Part shown: positions 45,799 through 52,577 of the stretch, in pieces
How positions within the stretch are numbered: the first letter of the stretch is position 1
Layout of the letters: each line of letters begins with the position of its first letter
Source of the DNA: CAYYKD01 sp964471825
Lineage (GTDB): Bacteria > Spirochaetota > GWE2-31-10 > CAYYKD01
NCBI GenBank assembly: GCA_964471825.1
Contig: CAYYKD010000003.1
Span: 62,001-126,000, forward strand
Length of the DNA: 64,000 bases
Direction: 5' to 3'
Made by a program: the position numbers and the translations under genes
The notes under the pieces: model-generated
The model's database searches: none
The model's input: the letters and a program-made list of their open reading frames with translations, nothing else
Told to the model about the DNA's origin: nothing

Positions 45799-47092
45799 AT
45801 TCCTTGTTGGTTTTGAAGACCGGGATTTTGTCAAATATTGGATTGAGCTGGCATGGGGTTTTGTATAACTTCAGATTAAAGTCTGTATTTAGAAAATGGT
45901 CTTCATATACGCTATAGACTGTGTCTTTTATAAGACAATTTGAGTCAGCATTGAGCCTGTTTATATTTACCGTAGGATTTCTATAGTCCGATGATGCAGA
46001 CCATGATTCTTCAGTATTAAGATAGTCAGATCTATATATAAACTCATTTTCAAAATTGCCGCCCTGAGCGTGACTCTTTCCTGATTTAAATCCAAAATCC
46101 TGACCTGAAATAATCACAGATTTAAATCCAAGCTGACCTATAATCCTAAGAGTGTTAAAAAAAACTGTTCCTTCAGCCGGGCTCTTTAGAATGGGTTGAG
46201 ATCTAAAAAGCTCATTGCCGAGACCATTACAGTAGTCATAGAAATAGAAGTCCTGTTTGAGATTTAATAATGAACTGTTAATGCAGGGGTGTGCTAGAAC
46301 TATATATCTATGCTTTAGTAAATAGAGATGATAGAGGGAGCCATAGCCCGGATCAGCTAATACAATATAGTCTGCAAATATCTGTGCGGATTCTAAAAAT
46401 CTAACAGCGGATGGAAGTGCAAAGATAGGGATTTTCGCAGAGAGTTCTCTGATGTACTCTATGTTTAGTTCTAGACTTCCGCCGGATGAACAGATCAACG
46501 CAACGCTCTCACTCTCTATATTGTCATTTATATTATTGTTTTTTGAGTTGTTCTTATCAGTATGCAGTAATTTGGGGTGATTGCCTGTTATTTGAATTTT
46601 CTGCATATTTCTTGTATAGTTTCTTTGCATCAGATCGTCAAATCCAACCCCCGTATTTAGAGAAAGCCCTGTTTTGTAGAGAATTGATTTTATACGCTGA
46701 ATGTATGGAATATAGAACTCATGATTGTGTTTTAAAAGCTCAGGCCATACAACAACAGATATATCAGATGAATGTATATTGTTGTCTACAAGGTAGCGTT
46801 CAAGTTCCTCATGAGTATTTAGATATACAATGCTCTTAGATTGAATTGATTCTTCGAATTTTTCGGGCGTGCAGGAAATCACTTTTTTATTGATACCAAG
46901 TAGTATCTTATTGATGTACTCTGCACCGCAGACTGTGATCACTGTGTCCTTTAGAACGCCAAGCGATTTGATATATCTATCAGCCTCTGATATGGGATCA
47001 TATAGTGAATATAGCAATTTGTCATTATATGAATATGTTATAAAGCCTTTTTTACCAATAATTGATTTGTATTTTAACTGATCACTTTTCAT
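45794..47092 (-). CDS. DUF115/MptE-like protein (Maf-like motility accessory factor family)
   Basis: About 432 residues. The ATG at 47092 is preferred to the TTG at 47128 because a promoter (TTGAAA-17-TATATA) occupies 47128-47100 and places transcription start at this ATG. The core IALICSSGGSLELNIEYI-type segment (VALICSSGGSLELNIEY), IFALPSAVRFL, YIVLADPGY and VIISGQDFGFKSGKSHAQGG match the 6-hydroxymethylpterin-pyrophosphokinase MptE-like/DUF115 family. Relatives include Maf proteins that glycosylate flagellins with nonulosonic acids and archaeal pterin enzymes. A role in flagellin or surface glycosylation is possible but not shown by neighbours. Polyasparagine stretch near residue 190. Confidence 0.72.
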   Translation of the reverse strand: MKSDQLKYKSIIGKKGFITYSYNDKLLYSLYDPISEADRYIKSLGVLKDTVITVCGAEYINKILLGINKKVISCTPEKFEESIQSKSIVYLNTHEELERYLVDNNIHSSDISVVVWPELLKHNHEFYIPYIQRIKSILYKTGLSLNTGVGFDDLMQRNYTRNMQKIQITGNHPKLLHTDKNNSKNNNINDNIESESVALICSSGGSLELNIEYIRELSAKIPIFALPSAVRFLESAQIFADYIVLADPGYGSLYHLYLLKHRYIVLAHPCINSSLLNLKQDFYFYDYCNGLGNELFRSQPILKSPAEGTVFFNTLRIIGQLGFKSVIISGQDFGFKSGKSHAQGGNFENEFIYRSDYLNTEESWSASSDYRNPTVNINRLNADSNCLIKDTVYSVYEDHFLNTDFNLKLYKTPCQLNPIFDKIPVFKTNKEY

Positions 47093-47099
47093 ATATCTA

Positions 47100-47128
47100 T
47101 ATATACCAATTAAACTGAAATATTTCAA
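47100..47128 (-). promoter_or_regulatory. Predicted promoter of the DUF115 gene (leaderless arrangement)
   Basis: Minus strand TTGAAA (47128-47123), 17 bases, TATATA (47105-47100), then seven bases to the ATG at 47092. Confidence 0.45.
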
Positions 47129-47149
47129 GAATCTCTATAATTAATCTCA

Positions 47150-47182
47150 CTATAAATAAGCTCTATAAATAAGCTCTATAAT
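47150..47182. repeat. 13-bp tandem repeat CTATAAATAAGCT
   Basis: Two full copies and a partial third between the DUF115 gene and the groES terminator. Confidence 0.6.
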
Positions 47183-47197
47183 CATGCCACGCACACT

Positions 47198-47232
47198 AAA
47201 AAAAGCACGAAGTCTCTGCTCCGTGCTTTTTT
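47198..47232 (-). terminator. Bidirectional rho-independent terminator after groES
   Basis: AAAAAAGCACG and CGTGCTTTTTT form a stem with a loop of about 12 bases; on the minus strand the stem is followed by a T-run. Ends the groES message before any groEL. Confidence 0.85.
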
Positions 47233-47266
47233 AGTACTAAATATTAAATATCTTCATTACATTTAG

Positions 47267-47530
47267 TTAATCAATAATTGCCAATATGTCTTCACACTTG
47301 ATAACAAGGTGATCTTTACCGTCAATCTTTATCTGAGTGCCTGCGTACTTATCGTAAATAACTTTGTCGCCTGCCTTTACTGTTACATTTTCGCCCTTAC
47401 CAACAGCAATAACCTTACCTTCTTGAGTCTTTTCCTGTGCTGCCTGAGGAATTAAAATCCCTCCTGTACTTTTTTCCTCTGAAGTTTTAATCTCAATTAG
47501 AACTCTCTCTCCTAATGGTTTAACCGCCAT
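47267..47530 (-). CDS. groES: Co-chaperonin GroES, encoded alone
   Basis: 87 residues with the full Cpn10 pattern: KPLGERVLIEI, the mobile loop TSEEKSTGGILIPQAAQEK, GKVIAVGKG, GDKVIYDKYAGTQIKIDG and the end VIKCEDILAIID. Caps GroEL in the cytoplasm. GroEL is not adjacent: the gene is followed by a strong terminator. No CIRCE (TTAGCACTC/GAGTGCTAA) element is visible upstream; a sigma-70-like promoter is at 47625-47653. A purine-rich AAGGAGCAAG-type site stands before the ATG. Confidence 0.96.
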   Translation of the reverse strand: MAVKPLGERVLIEIKTSEEKSTGGILIPQAAQEKTQEGKVIAVGKGENVTVKAGDKVIYDKYAGTQIKIDGKDHLVIKCEDILAIID

Positions 47531-47624
47531 TTCTTGCTCCTTAACAACTGAATTTTTTATTATGGCGCGAGCTGAAGTTAAAAACCTCTATGCTCGAACG
47601 CATTGTTATATTTTTATATGCGGT

Positions 47625-47653
47625 AATTTAATAATCTATTATAAAAAAGTCAA
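47625..47653 (-). promoter_or_regulatory. Predicted promoter of groES
   Basis: Minus strand TTGACT (47653-47648), 17 bases, TAAATT (47630-47625), leaving a leader of nearly 90 bases that contains a GCTCGA/GCGCGAGC-like partial inverted repeat. Confidence 0.45.
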
Positions 47654-47742
47654 GCATAATTCGTTTTTTTTGTTATTAAAATATGATGGTTGTAAAAGTG
47701 GTACTTATCAATTGTCATTCTAATCTTAATCTAAAACATCCA

Positions 47743-47771
47743 TTGACAATTTTTAGAATAAAATATATTTA
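47743..47771 (+). promoter_or_regulatory. Predicted promoter of the ABC-F gene
   Basis: Consensus TTGACA (47743-47748), 17 bases, TATTTA (47766-47771). Transcription would start at about 47778, where the leader hairpin begins. Confidence 0.5.
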
Positions 47772-47777
47772 TAGTTT

Positions 47778-47862
47778 GAGGCAAAGAATACCTCTGAAAT
47801 TCTCGAGTAGATGATTTCAGCAGGAGCCTCGTTTAATGAATTACAGTAGTGAGGTATAGAAA
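47778..47862 (+). promoter_or_regulatory. Structured leader of the ABC-F gene (candidate attenuator)
   Basis: GAGGC (47778-47782) can pair with GCCTC (47826-47830), enclosing a second stem CTGAAAT (47794-47800) with ATTTCAG (47814-47820). The right arm adjoins AGGAG (47822-47826), the ribosome-binding site of a seven-codon reading frame. Leader peptides and hairpins control several antibiotic-resistance ABC-F genes; the parallel here is inference. Confidence 0.4.
47836..47859 (+). CDS. Candidate leader peptide MNYSSEV
   Basis: ATG at 47836 with AGGAG nine bases upstream encodes seven residues and stops at TAG, four bases before the ABC-F start codon and in the same frame. The ribosome-binding site of the ABC-F gene (GAGG, 47851-47854) lies inside it, so ribosomes on the leader would affect initiation downstream. 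No homology can be assessed at this length. Confidence 0.35.
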   Translation: MNYSSEV

Positions 47863-49476
47863 TTGATACAGGCAGCAGGTATAACACTTAGATTTGGTAA
47901 GAGAGCATTGTTCGAAGATGTTAATATAAAATTTACGCAGGGAAATTGCTATGGTCTGATTGGTGCAAATGGTTCGGGCAAATCAACATTCCTTAAGATA
48001 CTCTCAGGTGAGATAGAATCATCGAGTGGCGAAGTCATTGTAGGCTCAAAAGAGAGAGTAGCTGTACTTAAACAGGATCACTATGCATTTGATGACTACA
48101 GTGTTCTTGATACGGTTATTATGGGGCATAAAAAGCTCTATGACATCATGAAACAAAAAGATGAGATCTATGCAAAACCTGACTTCTCAGATGCAGATGG
48201 ATTAAAGGCTGCTGAACTTGAAAATGAGTTTGCTGAGATGGATGGGTGGAATGCGGAGACGGATGCGGCAACGCTATTAAGCGGTCTTGGTATTCAGGAA
48301 TCCTTGCATTACTCGATGATGAAGGATATAGGCGGAGGAGAAAAAGTCAGGGTACTCCTTGCTCAGGCATTATTCGGTAATCCTGATATATTACTTCTCG
48401 ATGAGCCAACTAACCATCTTGACATTGATTCAATCACATGGCTGGAAGAGTTCCTTATAGATTTTGATAATACCGTTATAGTAGTTTCGCATGATAGACA
48501 TTTTTTAAATAAAGTCTGTACACATATAGCCGACATTGACTTTAGTAAGATCACGCTCTATGTAGGTAACTATGACTTCTGGTATGAGTCAAGTCGTCTT
48601 GCACAGCAACAGATGAAGGATGAGAACAAGAAAAAAGAACAGAAGATGAAAGAGTTACAGGCATTTATCCAGCGATTCTCATCAAATGCCTCAAAAGCCA
48701 GACAGGCGACTTCCAGGAAAAAGGTTCTTGATAAAATTCAGCTTGAAGATATCAGACCATCAACCCGGAAATACCCATATATTGCTTTTACGCAGGAAAG
48801 GGAGGCCGGTAAGGAGATCCTAACTGTCGAGAAGTTGACAAAGACAGTTGAGGGAGTTAAGGTATTCAATAATCTGGAGCTTACTATAAATAAGGGTGAA
48901 AAAGTTGCCTTTGTCGGATCAGATAGTCTTCCTAAAACAACACTGTTTAAGATCCTAATGGGAGAGATGAAGCAGGATAGCGGAGATTTCAAATGGGGGA
49001 TTACAACTGCAAGGTCCTATTTTCCAAAGGACAATTCTGAATTTTTTAAAGCCGATTACAACCTTGTGGACTGGCTTAGACAGTATTCTAAGAACCAGGA
49101 AGAGACCTATATACGGGGATTTCTCGGACGGATGCTCTTCTCAGGCGAGGAGTCGCTAAAAAAAGCCTCTGTGTTATCAGGTGGTGAAAAAGTAAGGTGT
49201 ATGTTGTCAAGAATGATGTTGTCCGAGTCAAATATTCTCATACTTGATGAGCCGACAAACCACCTTGATCTTGAAACAATAACCTCATTAAACGAGTCTC
49301 TAATAAATTTTAGCGGGACTGTTCTATTTACATCTCATGACCATCAGTTTACACATACGATTGCAACAAGGATAATTGAGATCACTCCAAGGGGTGTAAT
49401 TGATAAGATGATGTCCTATGATGACTATATTGAAAGTGCGGACATAAAAGAGCTTAGAAAAAAATACTATTCATAA
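47863..49476 (+). CDS. ABC-F family ATPase (YbiT/YkpA-like)
   Basis: 537-residue soluble protein with two ABC domains and no membrane helices; ABC-F proteins bind the ribosomal E-site and relieve stalled translation. Domain 1 has Walker A GANGSGKST near residue 33, signature GGGEK and Walker B ILLLDEPTNHLD. The linker is Lys-rich (KKKEQKMKELQAFIQRF). Domain 2 has signature LSGGEKVRC and Walker B ILILDEPTNHLD, but its Walker A reads GSDSLPKTT (352-360), keeping Lys358 and losing the glycines. TTG start, with GAGG eight bases upstream; MIQAAGITLRFGKRALF is the expected family N-terminus. Whether housekeeping or protective against an antibiotic is not decided. Confidence 0.92.
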   Translation: MIQAAGITLRFGKRALFEDVNIKFTQGNCYGLIGANGSGKSTFLKILSGEIESSSGEVIVGSKERVAVLKQDHYAFDDYSVLDTVIMGHKKLYDIMKQKDEIYAKPDFSDADGLKAAELENEFAEMDGWNAETDAATLLSGLGIQESLHYSMMKDIGGGEKVRVLLAQALFGNPDILLLDEPTNHLDIDSITWLEEFLIDFDNTVIVVSHDRHFLNKVCTHIADIDFSKITLYVGNYDFWYESSRLAQQQMKDENKKKEQKMKELQAFIQRFSSNASKARQATSRKKVLDKIQLEDIRPSTRKYPYIAFTQEREAGKEILTVEKLTKTVEGVKVFNNLELTINKGEKVAFVGSDSLPKTTLFKILMGEMKQDSGDFKWGITTARSYFPKDNSEFFKADYNLVDWLRQYSKNQEETYIRGFLGRMLFSGEESLKKASVLSGGEKVRCMLSRMMLSESNILILDEPTNHLDLETITSLNESLINFSGTVLFTSHDHQFTHTIATRIIEITPRGVIDKMMSYDDYIESADIKELRKKYYS

Positions 49477-49552
49477 ATGGATGCCTACATCTCTGCGTTA
49501 AGTTTATAAACGAGTATACACTTATTTAAGAAAAAGTGAAACGGAGGTACCT

Positions 49553-50692
49553 GTGAAATATCATCTTTATCCTATAAAGAACTTAGTTATAGACGAAAAA
49601 GATAGCCTTACCTTAGACTCAGGTGAGAGTTTTGGACCTATTAATATAGCCTATGAGACATTCGGTACACTCAATGAAAAGAAAGACAATGCAATTCTTG
49701 TGATCCATGCTTTAACAGGCGATACTCATGTGTGCTCTGACTATGACAAGGATGATCAAACCCCCGGCTGGTGGGATGATGTTATCGGCAAGGGCAAGGC
49801 TATTGATACAGATAAATACTTTATTATATGTTCAAACTGTTTTGGCGGCTGTTCAGGTACAACAGGTCCGGCAACAATCAGTCCAAAGACAGGCAAACCA
49901 TATGGACTTGAATTTCCGATAATAACAGTCAGAGATATGGTTAGGGTTCAAAAGCTGCTGGTAGATTACCTCGGCATAGAGTCCTTAAAGGCGGTTATAG
50001 GCGGCTCTCTTGGTGGTATGCAGGTTCTTGAGTGGGCGGTTAGTTTTCCTGATACAGTAAAAAAAGCTATTGTTATAGCCTCAGCAGCTAAAACTTCGCC
50101 GCAGGTTATAGCTTTCGGAGAGGTAGGAAGAAATGCGATAATGGCAGACCCGAATTTTAATAGCGGCAATTACTATGATGGGGAACGACCTGTGAAAGGT
50201 TTATCGATAGCGAGGATGGTTGCACATATCACATATCTTTCGAATGAGTCCATGCAGCTTAAATTCGGTAGAGATATAAAGACTGAGATAAAAAAGAGTG
50301 ATGAGCTCTATGGATTATTCGGGCCGATGTTTCAGGTAGAGAGTTACCTCAGGTATCAGGGGCAGAAATTTGTAGAAAGATTTGATGCAAATAGCTATCT
50401 CTATATTACGAAGGCTATGGATATGTTTGATGTAAAACGGGATAAACAGACTCTTGCAGAGGCACTTCAAGTCGTAAAGTCAAGAATGCTTGTCATTTCA
50501 TTTACAAGTGATTGGCACTTCATGCCATCAGAAAGCTGGGAGATTGTTAAGGCTATGATGAGCTGTGATAAGGAGATTAGTTATATCAATCTCAACTCGC
50601 CATATGGACACGATGCATTTCTCATAAAAAATCCGGAACAGGAAAGGCTGATCAAAAGCTTTATTGACAATGACAGGAGAAAAGCTCTATGA
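49553..50692 (+). CDS. metX: Homoserine O-acyltransferase MetX
   Basis: Alpha/beta-hydrolase acylating homoserine for methionine synthesis. The nucleophile elbow GGSLGGMQ places Ser152; the triad is completed by the Asp in SFTSDWHFMPS and the His in NSPYGHDAFL. NCFGGCSGTTGP and PITVRDMV-like (IITVRDMVRVQ) segments are standard for MetX. GTG start with GGAGG five bases before. Acetyl- versus succinyl-CoA use cannot be told safely by eye. metW overlaps its stop by four bases. Confidence 0.94.
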   Translation: MKYHLYPIKNLVIDEKDSLTLDSGESFGPINIAYETFGTLNEKKDNAILVIHALTGDTHVCSDYDKDDQTPGWWDDVIGKGKAIDTDKYFIICSNCFGGCSGTTGPATISPKTGKPYGLEFPIITVRDMVRVQKLLVDYLGIESLKAVIGGSLGGMQVLEWAVSFPDTVKKAIVIASAAKTSPQVIAFGEVGRNAIMADPNFNSGNYYDGERPVKGLSIARMVAHITYLSNESMQLKFGRDIKTEIKKSDELYGLFGPMFQVESYLRYQGQKFVERFDANSYLYITKAMDMFDVKRDKQTLAEALQVVKSRMLVISFTSDWHFMPSESWEIVKAMMSCDKEISYINLNSPYGHDAFLIKNPEQERLIKSFIDNDRRKAL

Positions 50693-51309
50693 AAAACTTA
50701 AAGGAAGCACTACATGAGATTATCTCAGAATACATATCAGACAAATCAACAGTACTCGATCTTGGATGTGGCAATGGAGTTCTCTTAAAACACCTTGTTG
50801 ATACCAAGGAAGTTATCTGTCATGGAATAGAGATTAAGACAGATGCAATTATAAGTGCCATCGAAAAAGGTATAAGTGTTATTCAATGGGATCTTAATAA
50901 ACTTCCGCTTGACTTTCCGGATAATGCGTTTGATTTTGTTACAATGCAGCAGGCAATTCAGGAGATTAAGGAACCAAAGAAACTTATCCTGGAGATGCTA
51001 AGGATCGGTAAAGAGGTAATAATGAGTTTTCCTAACTTTGGAAATATAAATATCAGAGGCAAGTTCTTTTTTACCGGGCAGATGCCGATTACAGATGAAC
51101 TTCCCAATAAATGGTATGATACTCCAAACATTCATCTTCTTACCGTTAAGGATTTTGAAGGTTTCTGCGATGATTACGGCATCAGAATAATCCGCAAAAT
51201 CTTTCTTAAAAGAGATCGGATGACCAAAAAGTACAAACGAATTAAGGCACTAAGCAATATGAGAGCTGATGTTGCTGTCTATAAAATCCGTCTAAAAAGC
51301 AAGGGTTAA
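50689..51309 (+). CDS. metW: Methionine biosynthesis protein MetW
   Basis: 206-residue methyltransferase-like protein. SAM-binding fold visible: VLDLGCGNGVLLKHL near residue 22, HGIEIKTDAI, IQWDLNKLPLDFPDNAFDFVTMQQAIQ and the MetW-specific SFPNFGNINIRGKFFFTGQMP. MetW partners with MetX and is needed for its activity in several bacteria. Starts within the metX stop (ATGA overlap), so the two are translationally coupled. Confidence 0.92.
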   Translation: MKNLKEALHEIISEYISDKSTVLDLGCGNGVLLKHLVDTKEVICHGIEIKTDAIISAIEKGISVIQWDLNKLPLDFPDNAFDFVTMQQAIQEIKEPKKLILEMLRIGKEVIMSFPNFGNINIRGKFFFTGQMPITDELPNKWYDTPNIHLLTVKDFEGFCDDYGIRIIRKIFLKRDRMTKKYKRIKALSNMRADVAVYKIRLKSKG

Positions 51310-51370
51310 CCCTAGTAGACGGAGCTACATTTTTAAGCATCTATCATATTTCAAAATCACAACTTGCTAC

Positions 51371-51399
51371 TTGCGAAATTATTAAATTAAATATATAAT
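51371..51399 (+). promoter_or_regulatory. Predicted promoter of the thioesterase-nth unit
   Basis: TTGCGA (51371-51376), 17 bases, perfect TATAAT (51394-51399), about 60 bases before the thioesterase ATG. Confidence 0.5.
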
Positions 51400-51463
51400 T
51401 ATAGGAATTCAAATTCTATAATAGGCTCTAATAGAGTTGTAGTTTATTAAACCGGAGAGAAAA

Positions 51464-51862
51464 ATGTATAGTTATCCTGTCAGGGTGCAGTTTGAGGATA
51501 TAGATGTATATAATATCGCACATCACACAAAGATTATCTGTTATCTTGAGCGGGCAAGGGTGAATTTTTTTTCCGATAGAGGTTTTGATGTACGAAATGC
51601 CCCCTATGGCCTTGTACTTAGAAATATAAATATAAAATTCAGGGTACCACTGTTAATGCTTGATGATATTGTGATAACACTTCAGACGAAGGATATTGGA
51701 AATTTTAAGTTTATATTTTACTATGAGGTGTTAAAAAATGGTGTAAAACACGCCTCAGCTGAGATCGAGATGGCTGTTATAGATCTTGAAACAAAGAAAC
51801 CTAAAAAAATACCTGATCTAATGATGGAAATGCTGAAAAGCATAGAGATAGAAAATAGTTAA
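51464..51862 (+). CDS. Hotdog-fold acyl-CoA thioesterase (YbgC/4HBT-like)
   Basis: 132 residues. VQFEDIDVYNIAHHTKIICYLERARVNF is the 4-hydroxybenzoyl-CoA thioesterase signature, with the catalytic-type Asp in EDID; the central helix is followed by strands ending ASAEIEMAVIDLETKKP. Hydrolyses acyl-CoA or acyl-ACP, substrate unknown. A GGAGAG site precedes the ATG. nth begins about 20 bases later. Confidence 0.87.
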   Translation: MYSYPVRVQFEDIDVYNIAHHTKIICYLERARVNFFSDRGFDVRNAPYGLVLRNINIKFRVPLLMLDDIVITLQTKDIGNFKFIFYYEVLKNGVKHASAEIEMAVIDLETKKPKKIPDLMMEMLKSIEIENS

Positions 51863-51884
51863 ACAATAAAAAATGGGAGGTGGT

Positions 51885-52550
51885 ATGTCGGGTGCTTCAA
51901 TAAATAACTTTGAATTCGTCCTAACATTGCTTGAGGCCTCCTATAGAGAATCAGATGCCCCCTCTATAACATTAATCTCACAGACAAAAAGAGATCCGTT
52001 TTATGTTTTAATCTCAACAATTATAAGTCTGAGGACTAAGGATGAAGTAACGCTTGATGTCTCAAACAGACTCTATGAAACTGTTCAGAACATGGAAGAT
52101 ATTGAGAAGACCGGCGTTGAGAGATTGACAGAGCTTCTATATCCTGCGGGATTTTATAGGACTAAGGCAAGAAACATCTTGACTATAGCAGCATTGGTTA
52201 GGGAAGAGTTTGGCGGTAGAATCCCCGATAGCATGGATGATCTGCTAAGGCTTCCGGGAGTCGGACGCAAAACCGCAAACCTTGTTCTAATACTTGGCTA
52301 TAATAAAGAGGGACTCTGTGTTGATACACATGTACACAGGATATCAAATAGATTTGGCTGGGTTAAAACAAAGAGGCCTGACGATACTGAGTTTGCGCTT
52401 AGATCATTTCTGCCTATTCAATATTGGCGGATTATTAATGACTATCTGGTTAGTTATGGGCAAACAGTCTGTAGACCTGTGTCACCTCATTGCTCTGTAT
52501 GTACTTTAAGTTTGGTCTGTCCAAAGATCGGTGTTGATCGAATGCGTTAA
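51885..52550 (+). CDS. nth: Endonuclease III
   Basis: Base-excision-repair DNA glycosylase/AP lyase for oxidised pyrimidines. Helix-hairpin-helix LPGVGRKTANLV holds the catalytic Lys129, and VDTHVHRI holds Asp147, 18 residues later as in E. coli. The 4Fe4S loop is C-x6-C-x2-C-x5-C (CRPVSPHCSVCTLSLVC) near the C-terminus. The ATG at 51885 is chosen because GGGAGG lies just before it; an ATG at 51873 would swallow that site. Between the thioesterase and the TonB-dependent receptor gene. Confidence 0.94.
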   Translation: MSGASINNFEFVLTLLEASYRESDAPSITLISQTKRDPFYVLISTIISLRTKDEVTLDVSNRLYETVQNMEDIEKTGVERLTELLYPAGFYRTKARNILTIAALVREEFGGRIPDSMDDLLRLPGVGRKTANLVLILGYNKEGLCVDTHVHRISNRFGWVKTKRPDDTEFALRSFLPIQYWRIINDYLVSYGQTVCRPVSPHCSVCTLSLVCPKIGVDRMR

Positions 52551-52577
52551 ACAGGTCCGTTTATTAGGAGGCATTTC

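Noticed and set aside
47531..47700. CIRCE heat-shock operator before groES
   Set aside because: Neither TTAGCACTC nor GAGTGCTAA, nor a close variant with nine-base spacing, is present.
49477..49552. SAM-responsive riboswitch before metX
   Set aside because: The 76-base gap shows only a short AT-rich stretch and a GGAGG ribosome-binding site; no SAM-I or SAM-II core could be recognised.
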